Below, one piece after another: positions 1 through 7,940 of a stretch of DNA of 22,047 nt. Position numbers and translations under genes: made by a program. The DNA lies in contig JABZJV010000007.1 of the NCBI GenBank assembly GCA_015257605.1, forward strand, positions 1-22,047. Reading direction: 5' to 3'. The stretch's first letter is position 1. The number at the start of each line of letters is the position of its first letter. Source of the stretch: Nanosynbacter sp. GTDB lineage: Bacteria; Patescibacteriota; Saccharimonadia; Saccharimonadales; Saccharimonadaceae. The notes under the pieces are model-generated. The model was not told where the DNA came from and did no database searches. It worked only from the letters and a program-made list of their open reading frames with translations.

Positions 1-32
1 TCGACGTCTTGTGCGACTTTATATTCTGCCAT
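1..32 (-). CDS. N-terminus of a probable PrgI/VirB3-like protein (partial)
   Basis: Only the first ten residues, MAEYKVAQDV, lie inside the window; the gene runs off the left edge on the minus strand. A clear -10 box (TATAAT, 45-40) ends 7 nt before the ATG, so this is a real gene start. From memory of the family, PrgI-like proteins of Saccharibacteria begin in this way. PrgI is a small inner-membrane component of type IV secretion systems, usually placed just before the VirB4 ATPase. The position directly downstream of two VirB6-like genes fits. Ten residues are too few to prove the family, so the product is an inference. Confidence 0.5.
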   Translation of the reverse strand, partial: MAEYKVAQDV

Positions 33-39
33 ACTGCTT

Positions 40-45
40 ATTATA
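40..45 (-). promoter_or_regulatory. -10 box of the PrgI-like gene
   Basis: A perfect TATAAT on the minus strand, followed after 7 nt (aagcagt) by the ATG at 32. No Shine-Dalgarno fits in the gap, so the transcript is predicted to be leaderless. No convincing -35 was seen. Confidence 0.5.
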
Positions 46-70
46 GCGCATAAAACATTTTATGAAGCTA

Positions 71-3000
71 CTAATGCTTTGGTATGTATAATCCGCTGCT
101 GGTTTGAGTGAATGTTTGCCCGTTATGCGTCGTTGTGCCACCAGAGCCACCACCGGAGCCGCCTTGACCACCACCCTGACCGCCTCCGCCACCAGAATTG
201 GATTGTCTTTGCATAGGGGGAATACGTTCAATCTGTTGACGTACTGCTGACGAAACGCCACCAGCTGTTTTAGGGTCGGCCTCTAAGTCGGCTCGAGCTC
301 TCATTAACGATCGCATATATGAGTTGTCGGCGTTATGGCGTGCCTCGTTTTCTGCAAAGTCTACCATCTTCTCAACGCCTTTTGCGTCTGCGTTGGCTAA
401 ACCTTGGCCGCTAGCTTTGTTTTGGATATAGTCGCTCATAGCTTCTTGTTCATTGTAAGTACCTTGCCGGATAGCCTCGAGCTGCTTGCCGCCTAGCCAT
501 GGCGCTTTCTTGGCGCCAGATTGGGCGATAGCGTTGGCTGCCTCTTTTTGTAGCGAGGCGTCCCCGAATGAAGCAGAGGCTGTAGCTAGGTTGGCAGCTT
601 GCTCGCTGGTCATATGCGGAGCCAGAGCCTGCATAGCAGCGCGCCGCTGATAAGATGATATACCCTTCAGGTCTACTGGCACTATATCGCCTTTTGCATT
701 TTTAGTGAAGCCGGTGGCTATCTCGGCCAGGCGATCAGACGACATATTGTTGTCAGCGATCCAGGCGTTGGCAGCCTTCATGCGTTCGTTGTCTTCCGCT
801 AATGCTGCTGCAGAGCCAGCTAGTTTGCGCTTCTGGCCGAAATCACCGCTCATGGCATTTAATCTTCTGTTGGCTCCTGATCGCCAGTTTCTAGGGTTGA
901 CAAACCCTCCTCTACCTCGATAAGTGCCGCCACGTATCTGAGCGTTCCTAAGCTGCGCCTTTTCACGGCGATGCTTACCAAACTGGCTAGTGAGTTTATT
1001 CTCTCTCCATTTACCAACCTTATCGGTCATTCTGTCTCGGCCTTTGTTCATCATTTTGTTAGCCCAAGCAACTGCCCCACCGATACCGATGATTTCGACA
1101 GCGTTTCTAACTAGTTTTGGCACGATTAATAGTGGCGCGAACACCAGCAAAGCGACAATAGATTGCATGATAATGTCTTTTTCGTCGAGGCCGCTACCGA
1201 GAATCCTTGCTGCTAAATTACTAGCACCAAAAACTAGTCCCACCATCGGATAGACCATCAGAGAGGCTTTGAAAGCACTCCACCATTTTTTGTACAATCC
1301 CTCGGTATTTGGCATTATCATTGCGACGAATGCTAGCGGCGACAGTACGATACATAGGATGATGATAGCTTCCCGTACGCCTAGTAAGAAAATTGTAGTC
1401 ACTGCCGTGATTACCACGAACAGTAACATCGAAATTACTGTTGCTAGCGCAAAATATCCGACCGTTAGCACTAGAGCGAGTCCAGCGATTTTGTTAATCC
1501 AGCCACTGTCACTGTTTGACCACTCGCCCGCGGGTATATCGCCGACGGCAGCGGTCGAGACAAAGTTGAAAGCACTCGACCCGACGACGTTAGACAGGTC
1601 TACTAGTAATCCGCATATGTAGAATGATGCATTAACCACAATTACGCCTACTATTAATTTTGGCAACATGCGTTTGATACCGTAATTGTCTAAACCGTAT
1701 CCAGTCATCTGCGAATAGATGACAAACAGGAAGAACACCACGAAGAGGATATTCGCATAATCGCGAATCTTTGACCAATACGAATATACAGAACCTTCGG
1801 AAGTATCGCCTAGAATACTTTTGGCATCAACAGTTAACATGTTGATTAGTCTAGCGCGTGCGCCCTCAGACATACTGGCCAGAGTGTTGACAATCGGGCA
1901 GACTATCCAACCGATGTAGTCGATTTTGCAGTTTTCTTGGTCTTCTTCTGATTCTGTACTCTCTGCTTCAGGGTCCGCTTCAATGGTTGATCCGTCGGGT
2001 AAAGTGACAGTTCCACTACCACTACCACTACTAGTAGTGGTACCAGTGGCACCATACTTACAGGCGGCATTTGCTTTTTTAGCTTGTTCGTTCATTAGTT
2101 CATCTGCGCTTCCTTTTTCAAAAGTTGCAGTAGAAAAAGGATACTCTTTATCACAAAATGTAGAATCACCTTTATGATTAGCTCCTTTTATACACGCACT
2201 TTTTTCAGGATCAGATTTATATTTACTCTCGCATTCAATAGAAGATGCAGGTTTTTTAATCTTACTCTTTACGTACGTAGCGTACGCAGCGGTTGCAGGC
2301 TTGCTTGGCCCTAAGGTTTCCATTAAGAAATCTTTACATTTTTTCTGGTAAACATGAGCCCAACCACTTGCGCCAGTTGTATTCCAAAAAGTAACTTCAG
2401 AATTTGCGTTGGCTAATTGATATGCATGTGTTTCTATGGTGCCATCATTTTTAACAATACCTATATCGTAGTAGCCTTCGCCTCCGTGCCCATCGTCTTT
2501 TGATCGCACCCCTGCGTCAGTAACTCCACATTGAGCAACTAGTGTTTTATAACCTATATAGTATTGTATGTGGCCGTGTATAGACTCAGCTTTTTTAAAA
2601 AGAGCAGTTGCAGCATTATCGTTAACTATATCTAGGGGGTTACCTGTACCTGTACTAGCCGGACAAGCTCCTGTGGTAGCTACAGTACCACTGACAAGTT
2701 TATCCATATCGCAATAAACTTCCCGAGGAGTTCTATTGCTAAAACCTAAGGCTCCCATTGAAGGTAAGAATGAAGAGTTAATATTTGAACATGACATTCT
2801 ACCGTCGCCTTTTTCTACTTCAGTTATAGCACCAACGGTAGCCATTTGTTCGTCGTTATTTTGAAATTGAGTTTCGCCTATTTCGGCACCACTTATTGAA
2901 TACTTACGAGAAGTCTCATCGCCTCTATAAACTTTAAAACATCCCCAAAACATGTTGGCAAAAGCGGCCTTTTTTCCAGCATCTGCAATTCCGTTAGGAT

Positions 3001-3112
3001 AAAAAGGGTGAGCGTCTGGCTCGGCAGCGACCGCTTGATTACTCAATAGTCCAGCAAAAGACGATACGAATACGATAAAAGCGATTAAGATTAGCGAAAT
3101 CTTTTTATACAT
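71..3112 (-). CDS. VirB6/TrbL-like polytopic membrane protein with cysteine-rich exported domain
   Basis: 1013 aa from the ATG at 3112. A longer reading frame opens with TTG at 3139, but that start lies inside promoter-like sequence, and the ATG is followed at once by a signal peptide (MYKKISLILIAF... to AVAAE, residues 1-30). Residues 31 to about 395 form an exported domain with about ten cysteines, ending in a Gly/Ser/Thr linker and an acidic stretch. A GWIVCP motif (about 401-406) precedes a multi-helix membrane block (about 453-686). The tail is charged and then Gly-rich (GGGGGQGGGQGG), ending IPKH. The GW(I/F)VCP motif, NYGIK(R/S)MLP(K/R)LI and LSPLAFVA/VAPLAFVA segments are shared with the protein at 4269-7436, so the two are paralogues. 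Known VirB6/TrbL proteins form the inner-membrane channel of type IV systems. DNA coding the exported domain is clearly AT-richer than the rest. Cargo is unknown. Confidence 0.72.
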   Translation of the reverse strand: MYKKISLILIAFIVFVSSFAGLLSNQAVAAEPDAHPFYPNGIADAGKKAAFANMFWGCFKVYRGDETSRKYSISGAEIGETQFQNNDEQMATVGAITEVEKGDGRMSCSNINSSFLPSMGALGFSNRTPREVYCDMDKLVSGTVATTGACPASTGTGNPLDIVNDNAATALFKKAESIHGHIQYYIGYKTLVAQCGVTDAGVRSKDDGHGGEGYYDIGIVKNDGTIETHAYQLANANSEVTFWNTTGASGWAHVYQKKCKDFLMETLGPSKPATAAYATYVKSKIKKPASSIECESKYKSDPEKSACIKGANHKGDSTFCDKEYPFSTATFEKGSADELMNEQAKKANAACKYGATGTTTSSGSGSGTVTLPDGSTIEADPEAESTESEEDQENCKIDYIGWIVCPIVNTLASMSEGARARLINMLTVDAKSILGDTSEGSVYSYWSKIRDYANILFVVFFLFVIYSQMTGYGLDNYGIKRMLPKLIVGVIVVNASFYICGLLVDLSNVVGSSAFNFVSTAAVGDIPAGEWSNSDSGWINKIAGLALVLTVGYFALATVISMLLFVVITAVTTIFLLGVREAIIILCIVLSPLAFVAMIMPNTEGLYKKWWSAFKASLMVYPMVGLVFGASNLAARILGSGLDEKDIIMQSIVALLVFAPLLIVPKLVRNAVEIIGIGGAVAWANKMMNKGRDRMTDKVGKWRENKLTSQFGKHRREKAQLRNAQIRGGTYRGRGGFVNPRNWRSGANRRLNAMSGDFGQKRKLAGSAAALAEDNERMKAANAWIADNNMSSDRLAEIATGFTKNAKGDIVPVDLKGISSYQRRAAMQALAPHMTSEQAANLATASASFGDASLQKEAANAIAQSGAKKAPWLGGKQLEAIRQGTYNEQEAMSDYIQNKASGQGLANADAKGVEKMVDFAENEARHNADNSYMRSLMRARADLEADPKTAGGVSSAVRQQIERIPPMQRQSNSGGGGGQGGGQGGSGGGSGGTTTHNGQTFTQTSSGLYIPKH
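2023..2042. repeat. 20-bp perfect palindrome in a Ser/Gly linker
   Basis: The sequence taccactactagtagtggta is its own reverse complement. It lies in the part of the VirB6-like gene that encodes the TTTSSGSGSG linker, where AT-rich exported-domain DNA meets GC-richer membrane-domain DNA. It may simply be a by-product of Thr/Ser/Gly codons, or a point of cruciform formation or recombination. Confidence 0.5.
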
Positions 3113-3116
3113 AATC

Positions 3117-3136
3117 ACTATACAGTATACATTATA
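3117..3136 (-). promoter_or_regulatory. Candidate promoter of the 71-3112 gene
   Basis: The minus strand carries TATAAT (3136-3131) and TATACT (3129-3124) upstream of the ATG at 3112, with no purine-rich Shine-Dalgarno between. Either box gives a leader of only a few to about twelve nucleotides. No good -35 was found. The box directly follows the terminator of the preceding gene, so this gene seems to be transcribed separately. Confidence 0.45.
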
Positions 3137-3150
3137 CAAACCGTAAATAA

Positions 3151-3181
3151 AATAAAAGACGTTACAAACGCCTTTTATTTT
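3151..3181 (-). terminator. Rho-independent terminator after the 3207-4148 gene
   Basis: Read on the minus strand, the stem aaaaggcgtt / aacgtctttt (loop tgt, one G-U pair) is followed by attttattt. It lies about 30 nt past the stop codon at 3207. The arms are AT-rich and nearly symmetrical, so it could work in both directions. Confidence 0.65.
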
Positions 3182-3206
3182 GGTATAGTTATGCGGTTTG
3201 CATTTA

Positions 3207-4148
3207 TTACGGTTCGTTGACTGAATCCTTTATTCTGAAATCTATTAGCCTCATAGGACCTTCTTCTTCCGGTGGTGTGAAGTCAAATACGAAAAACTTG
3301 CTTTTGCTAGCTTCGCTATCTTTTTGTATATTTCTATCTAATTCTTGACAAGCAGTTGAGTCAGGCTCTGGGTTTAGGTTGTCTCTCATGACAAAGGAGG
3401 TCCCGATTCTTATTTTATGCGGTTGGGTTGGAGAATTGGTGAAATACAATACTTTTCCTTCTCCCTTTAAATCATCTTCGCGTTCAACAGTTCTGGAGAA
3501 CAATGGGTCTCCATTTAGCGATTCAGGATTGCCGCATTGAGTCAGAGCTACTAAAGTGTTATTTCCTCCTCTTTTAGCAAGCCATGCCATAGATTCTGGT
3601 ATAGACCCCTGGGTAGGATCGACCGTCGTAAGTTCTAGAAATAGTTCCGTGACACGTTTTTGGAGATTTTCGCGGAAATTATTTAGTTTTTCGTTCTGAA
3701 TGCGCTGCCCTAGCCCTAGCTCTGCACGATCCTCTTCGCTAACTAAGGTTAGAGGGTTAAGAATACCATTTATCATACCCTCGAGGCTTGTAGCTATGCT
3801 GTCGGCAGCGGCTTTTTCGCTTCCGGCCTCGGCGACCGCGCTTTTCCAGTCTGGAAGTTTGAATAATTTCTCTGCTCTTTCGCGCGAGATAAGCTGTTCA
3901 GGGTCTGGTAGAGGTTCTTGCTCTACCGGCTTGGCGGTTTCTACGGGTGTCGGCGTTGCTTCAGAAGTTGTAGGTTTTGTGTCGGCTGTCCTCATCGGTA
4001 TGTCTGCGGTACTCGGGTTGGCTGGCCCTGCGGAGCCAGTTTCTTCAGCGCAAGCTCCTGCGGCCAATATTCCTAGACCGATTCCTGCAAACTCTAGCAT
4101 CTCGCGACGCCCAACTTTCTTACTTAGTAGATCTGGACTTTTTACCAT
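3207..4148 (-). CDS. Exported protein with twin-arginine, lipoprotein-like signal; function unknown
   Basis: 313 aa, family not recognised. The N-terminus has GRREMLEF (residues 13-20), a twin-arginine-like motif, then a hydrophobic stretch GIGLGILAAGAC whose final Cys (about residue 34) could be a lipobox cysteine, then a Pro/Thr/Glu-rich linker (about 35-85). The rest (about 86-313) looks soluble and mixed alpha/beta, without obvious catalytic motifs. It probably sits on the outer face of the membrane. It lies between two paralogous VirB6-like genes on the same strand and has its own promoter and terminator, so it may be an accessory part of that apparatus. A Shine-Dalgarno-like aaggaggg lies in the loop of a small hairpin (4152-4172; arms aatccc/gggatt) about 13 nt before the ATG, which could modulate translation. 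Tat export and lipidation are inferences; an ordinary Sec lipoprotein is the alternative. Confidence 0.6.
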   Translation of the reverse strand: MVKSPDLLSKKVGRREMLEFAGIGLGILAAGACAEETGSAGPANPSTADIPMRTADTKPTTSEATPTPVETAKPVEQEPLPDPEQLISRERAEKLFKLPDWKSAVAEAGSEKAAADSIATSLEGMINGILNPLTLVSEEDRAELGLGQRIQNEKLNNFRENLQKRVTELFLELTTVDPTQGSIPESMAWLAKRGGNNTLVALTQCGNPESLNGDPLFSRTVEREDDLKGEGKVLYFTNSPTQPHKIRIGTSFVMRDNLNPEPDSTACQELDRNIQKDSEASKSKFFVFDFTPPEEEGPMRLIDFRIKDSVNEP

Positions 4149-4220
4149 AAAACTTCAATCCCCTCCTTCGGGATTAGTGGCTTATGATGTCTATGCGACC
4201 CACCTCGCATTTGTGGTATT

Positions 4221-4249
4221 ATTATACATCTTTATGGCGAAATAATCAA
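4221..4249 (-). promoter_or_regulatory. Promoter of the 3207-4148 gene
   Basis: Minus strand -35 TTGATT (4249-4244), 17-bp spacer, -10 TATAAT (4226-4221). It begins about 20 bp beyond the stop of the upstream VirB6-like gene. The predicted leader is about 65-70 nt and contains the Shine-Dalgarno hairpin. Confidence 0.75.
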
Positions 4250-4268
4250 GCCGTCGGTGCTATTTCCG

Positions 4269-7200
4269 CTAATCTTCATCGTCTTCATCGTCATCATCGC
4301 CGTCGTACAAATCGCCAGCGAACTCCTTGAGGACGTCGACGGCTTGGTCGGTCATAGGCTGGCGCACGGTTGGCGTGTTGAGGATTTGGACAGCCATCTT
4401 GCGGGCATTCCGGCGCCGCTTGTTGAACCGCTTGATCAGGCTCTGGCGGGCGTCTGCTTCGCTGTTTGGCAGGCCTTTATCGCCGAGTTTCTTCTGCTCG
4501 GACCTGATGCTGTCTTCGATGAGCTTGTTGAACTGCGTCCTGGTCAGGTCGCTCGTATCAATATCGGCGAACATCACAGCTAGGGCGTTAGCATTAGCGT
4601 TAGCGATAGTGCTGGTTTTGATGCGGCCCTCAAGAATCTGGCGGAAGGACTGGTATTGCAGGCTTTCGTCGCCGTAGAATTCGCCGTTGAGGACAGCCTT
4701 GAGCGATTTGTCACTGAGGGCTGGCGCTGCTTGCATGAATTTAGTTTTGATAATAGCTTGCTCGACCGAGCGGCGGAAGTCGTAATTGTAGCCAGTAGAT
4801 ATTACATTGCCATGTTCGTCGACTACTCTGCCGGTTTGCTTAACGACATTCATCTTTTGCTCGTATGAGCCGACGTCGAACAGTTCAGCGATCGACATGT
4901 CGCGGACGTAGTCGTCGCGAGCGTCGAATGCATAGCTGCGGCCAGCGGCGTCGGTAACGCGCAGCTGGGTGATTGGCTGGCCAGTGGCGTCGGTGCCTAG
5001 TTTGCCGGTAGCCAGCGCTTCAATTTGCCCAGCGTCGAGTTTGAAGTGGTGTGCTAGTTCGGCTTGCTGCGCGATCTTTTCGCCGGCTTCTTTGCGCGAT
5101 TTAGCCACGTATTCGGCCAGTACCGCTGATTGGCTGCCGATGCCAGCGGCGTATTCGCGGACCAGTTTGCCGTCGACACGGACGGTGTTGTCGAGCATCA
5201 TGGTATTGACCTCGCTGGACAGCGCCTGCTCGGCGGCGCGTTTGGCGGCGGCGGTCAGATTGGTTTCGATGTTGGCGCGCTTGATGTCGCGGGCAACGTG
5301 CAGTACATAGTCCTGTGTCGGAGCATTAGCGCCGCGCAGGTTGACGACATGTTCGCTTTGGTCGCCCTGGGCGATAATTTCGGCGTGCATTTTGCCAAGT
5401 TTTTCTTTGGCGCGGGCAGCATCGAATTCGCTCTTCTTGACGCTCAATTCTAGAGCTTTATAGCCTGGGCTGGTTTGCGCCAAGGTATCCCAGCGGGCTT
5501 GCTGGTCGTTGCTGATACGCTGTTTGTGTGCTTCGACGGTGCGCCGGGCGGTATCGACTTCTTGGCCGGCTCTGCTTTCGTTGAATTCATTTTGGACGCG
5601 GGCTTTGTCGATTTCGGCGAGTTGTTGGCGGTGCGTCAGATTTTGATGGCCGCGGTCGAAGGCGTTGTCAAGCTCGGACTTGTGGATACTGGCCCGGCGG
5701 CGGCGTGCTTCAAGCGCCTGGCCGTGCGGCGTGGCGTAGAAGGTGTTGCCGATTTCTGACTTGCGGGCTTCGTTCTCGCCCTCGACTGTCTGGACAGAGC
5801 GCCGGCCGTAGCGGTCATTGTCCCACTCGGTAGCGTTGTTGCTGGCGGCGGCTTCGTAAGCGGCGGTTAAGCCTTTGCGGCGCTGTGTGCGGCGATGTTG
5901 CCGCCGTACGGCCGAGTTGACAAAGTTAGCGCGGCTGCCGTGGGCTCTGTTGATGGCGCGGGCGGCCCTTTTTAGCTTCGGCGACCTTCTGAAGATGCCT
6001 CTGTCGGTATTGATTAGGCTCTTGCCAGCGCGGTTTTTGGCAGCTTGGTAAGCAGCGCGTTCCTGCGCCCAGTTGCGGGTGCGATCGATGATACCGCGGT
6101 TCGGATTGTTGACAATACCAGCGAGTTTGCCGAGCAAATTACCGCTAAGCTTGATGATAAGCGGTGTGATGGCGATCGGTGCAACCTGCACAGCTAAGCC
6201 GATGATAATTTGGGTAATTGAGTCGCCGGCATTAGCGATGATAGCGTAACCGGCTAGCTGCGCTGCACCGAAAATGAACGATATAAGCGGGAACATTAGC
6301 AGCATGGTGGCAAAAAGATCTTTCCACTTATCGAAATATTTATTTGTGCTCGGCAATACGTAAGCCACGAAAGCTAGCGGTGCAACGATGATACACAGGG
6401 TGATTAGCGCTTGGCGCATAGCCAGAATCACCATCGCCACGATGGCTGCGACGATGGCGCCGACTAACATCGTGGTCAACAGCGTTAGCGACGGGCCGAT
6501 ACCGCCGTTAGCGACGACCACCTTGCCGAGTACGCCGCCGCCAGCTAGTACTACCCCAGTGACGCCAGTCCATGATAACTCGTCGCCGAGACGGCCGTGG
6601 CTAGACAAACCGTGTCGGACGTCGGTAAAGAACTGTTGTATTGATGAGCCGAGTACGTTCGAGGTGTCGACTAAAGCGCCAGATATCCAATACGAAACGT
6701 TGACCAAAATAGCCCCAATGATTAAGCGTGGCAGCATTGATTTGATGCCATAGTTGCTCAAGCCTTGGTTGGTGATTTGCGCGTAAATAATCAGCAAAAA
6801 CACCAGGACGAAACAGACATTGGAAACGTCGCGGACTTTTTGCCAAATTTCGTAAATCGGGTTGTTTTTGGTGGTGTCGGTTTGCAGCGTGTGGACGATT
6901 AGGAAACTTTTGATGATGTCGAGTACGCCGTCCATCCGGTCGGCGATAAGCTGCGTAGCCGGGCAGACGAACCAGCCGACGTTAACTTTGCAGTTGTCGC
7001 CGTCGTCATCGCCGTCTGCTTCTGGTGCGTTGGCGATAGATACTTTGGTTGACGAGGATTGCGTCGATGGATCGTATATACCGCTGCGCAAAAGATAGCT
7101 AACCGCCTGGCCTTCGGTGGCGGTTTTGGCGTCGCCTTCGGTCAAGATGAGGTGGATACCCTCGTTGTCTTCGTATTTGTAACCGTCGTAGCCAGCGATT

Positions 7201-7436
7201 GGCAGGCTTTTGGTTTTTTCGCCGTTAGCAAACGATGCTTTGTCGATTCTGGTATAGGTGTGTTTCTGGTAAATAACGGTATCGTTTTTGGTAGAACGCT
7301 CGGCATCGGCAGCTGCTGCTGGCCGCGATAGTGCTAGAACACTAGCAAATAATGCTATCGTTACTGCCGAGAGCACTAAAAATCCTTGCCGCAAGGATAT
7401 CCTACCCTGCAGGCATGTTCTTACCCAATCCCGCAT
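4269..7436 (-). CDS. VirB6/TrbL-like membrane protein with long charged C-terminal tail
   Basis: 1055 aa from the ATG at 7436. The frame stays open to a TTG at 7475, but that lies in the -35 box and the next ATG (7448) overlaps the -10 box, so the third start is chosen. The signal peptide is at about 18-45 (ending PAAAADA). A short exported domain ends in an acidic stretch and NCKVNVGWFVCP (about 148-159). A polytopic membrane block follows (about 204-437), including NYGIKSMLPRLIIGAILVN and VAPLAFVAYVLP. About 600 mostly hydrophilic, helix-prone residues rich in Arg, Lys, Glu, Ala and Gln then end in an Asp/Glu run. The membrane core is paralogous to the 71-3112 protein; the tail is unrelated. 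By family knowledge the core should form a type IV secretion inner-membrane channel. The very long, probably cytoplasmic tail may be a scaffold or regulatory domain. It is divergent from the pilin cluster. Confidence 0.75.
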   Translation of the reverse strand: MRDWVRTCLQGRISLRQGFLVLSAVTIALFASVLALSRPAAAADAERSTKNDTVIYQKHTYTRIDKASFANGEKTKSLPIAGYDGYKYEDNEGIHLILTEGDAKTATEGQAVSYLLRSGIYDPSTQSSSTKVSIANAPEADGDDDGDNCKVNVGWFVCPATQLIADRMDGVLDIIKSFLIVHTLQTDTTKNNPIYEIWQKVRDVSNVCFVLVFLLIIYAQITNQGLSNYGIKSMLPRLIIGAILVNVSYWISGALVDTSNVLGSSIQQFFTDVRHGLSSHGRLGDELSWTGVTGVVLAGGGVLGKVVVANGGIGPSLTLLTTMLVGAIVAAIVAMVILAMRQALITLCIIVAPLAFVAYVLPSTNKYFDKWKDLFATMLLMFPLISFIFGAAQLAGYAIIANAGDSITQIIIGLAVQVAPIAITPLIIKLSGNLLGKLAGIVNNPNRGIIDRTRNWAQERAAYQAAKNRAGKSLINTDRGIFRRSPKLKRAARAINRAHGSRANFVNSAVRRQHRRTQRRKGLTAAYEAAASNNATEWDNDRYGRRSVQTVEGENEARKSEIGNTFYATPHGQALEARRRRASIHKSELDNAFDRGHQNLTHRQQLAEIDKARVQNEFNESRAGQEVDTARRTVEAHKQRISNDQQARWDTLAQTSPGYKALELSVKKSEFDAARAKEKLGKMHAEIIAQGDQSEHVVNLRGANAPTQDYVLHVARDIKRANIETNLTAAAKRAAEQALSSEVNTMMLDNTVRVDGKLVREYAAGIGSQSAVLAEYVAKSRKEAGEKIAQQAELAHHFKLDAGQIEALATGKLGTDATGQPITQLRVTDAAGRSYAFDARDDYVRDMSIAELFDVGSYEQKMNVVKQTGRVVDEHGNVISTGYNYDFRRSVEQAIIKTKFMQAAPALSDKSLKAVLNGEFYGDESLQYQSFRQILEGRIKTSTIANANANALAVMFADIDTSDLTRTQFNKLIEDSIRSEQKKLGDKGLPNSEADARQSLIKRFNKRRRNARKMAVQILNTPTVRQPMTDQAVDVLKEFAGDLYDGDDDDEDDED

Positions 7437-7446
7437 ACTACTGTTC

Positions 7447-7475
7447 ATTATAGCACTTTTGCTACAAAAAGTCAA
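7447..7475 (-). promoter_or_regulatory. Strong promoter of the 4269-7436 gene
   Basis: Minus strand -35 TTGACT (7475-7470), 17-bp spacer, extended -10 TGC-TATAAT (7455-7447). The chosen ATG at 7436 begins 10 nt after the -10 box, so the leader is only a few nucleotides or absent. Confidence 0.8.
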
Positions 7476-7513
7476 TGAGCGCCATCAGGAATATTAATGT
7501 TTGTCAAAAATGT

Positions 7514-7542
7514 TTGCAAATATGGACTACCAGCGCTATACT
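7514..7542 (+). promoter_or_regulatory. Promoter of the pilin-like operon
   Basis: -35 TTGCAA (7514-7519), 17-bp spacer, -10 TATACT (7537-7542). It is followed by an AGGAAG Shine-Dalgarno (7549-7554) 11 nt before the ATG at 7566. It is arranged back to back with the VirB6-like promoter. Confidence 0.6.
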
Positions 7543-7565
7543 CTAATTAGGAAGCTATACGCGTT

Positions 7566-7940
7566 ATGAAACAGAAACTAACAACCTATCTAATTGCTTT
7601 GACTAGCGCTATTGGCGTGTTGTCGCTGTTTAGTTGGCCGGTTTATGCCGATGGGATAGAGTGCGCGGTGCTGCCAAACGAGATTTGTTCCAAGGCCGAG
7701 GATAGCGAGGCGATATTTGCCTTACTCAATTTTTTCTTGACGATACTGGTTGCTTTGGTTGGAATTGTGGCGATTGGCATGTTTATCTGGGCGGGCGTTC
7801 TTTATGCTAGCGGCGATGCTAATAGTAACCGCGTTGCCCAGGCCAAAACGATTATGACTAATACGACTGTCGGTATTATAGCGTTTGGTTTAATGTATCT
7901 GGCACTGAATTGGCTAATTCCAGGAGGGATTTTCAACTAA
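7566..7940 (+). CDS. VirB2/TrbC-like pilin-type membrane protein 1
   Basis: 124 aa. A signal peptide (about 1-28, ending PVYA) is followed by a CX7C pair (CAVLPNEIC), then two hydrophobic helices (about 55-78 and 95-118) separated by a short polar loop YASGDANSNRVAQAK. This is the classic VirB2/TrbC layout: small exported protein, two membrane helices and a short cytoplasmic loop. VirB2-type proteins build the pilus or line the channel of type IV secretion systems. It is the first gene of a six-gene run and overlaps the next gene by one base (TAATG). It lacks the SAKNTILY loop of the later members, so it is one of the more divergent paralogues. Confidence 0.7.
   Translation: MKQKLTTYLIALTSAIGVLSLFSWPVYADGIECAVLPNEICSKAEDSEAIFALLNFFLTILVALVGIVAIGMFIWAGVLYASGDANSNRVAQAKTIMTNTTVGIIAFGLMYLALNWLIPGGIFN

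Noticed and set aside
3113..3139. TTG start at 3139 extending the VirB6-like gene by nine residues
   Set aside because: The extension runs through TATAAT/TATACT promoter-like sequence, and the ATG at 3112 is followed at once by a normal signal peptide.
3700..4245. 181-codon plus-strand frame opposite the exported-protein gene
   Set aside because: The minus-strand frame has a signal peptide, promoter and terminator; the plus frame has none and its composition mirrors the real gene.
4327..7331. Many long open frames on the plus strand opposite the VirB6-like gene
   Set aside because: They follow the codon bias of the GC-rich minus-strand gene, have no ribosome-binding sites or promoters, and give low-complexity translations; they are antisense shadows.
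7437..7475. TTG start at 7475 or ATG at 7448 for the large VirB6-like gene
   Set aside because: The TTG lies in the -35 box and the ATG at 7448 is part of TATAATG, so neither could be on the mRNA; the ATG at 7436 is the first usable start.
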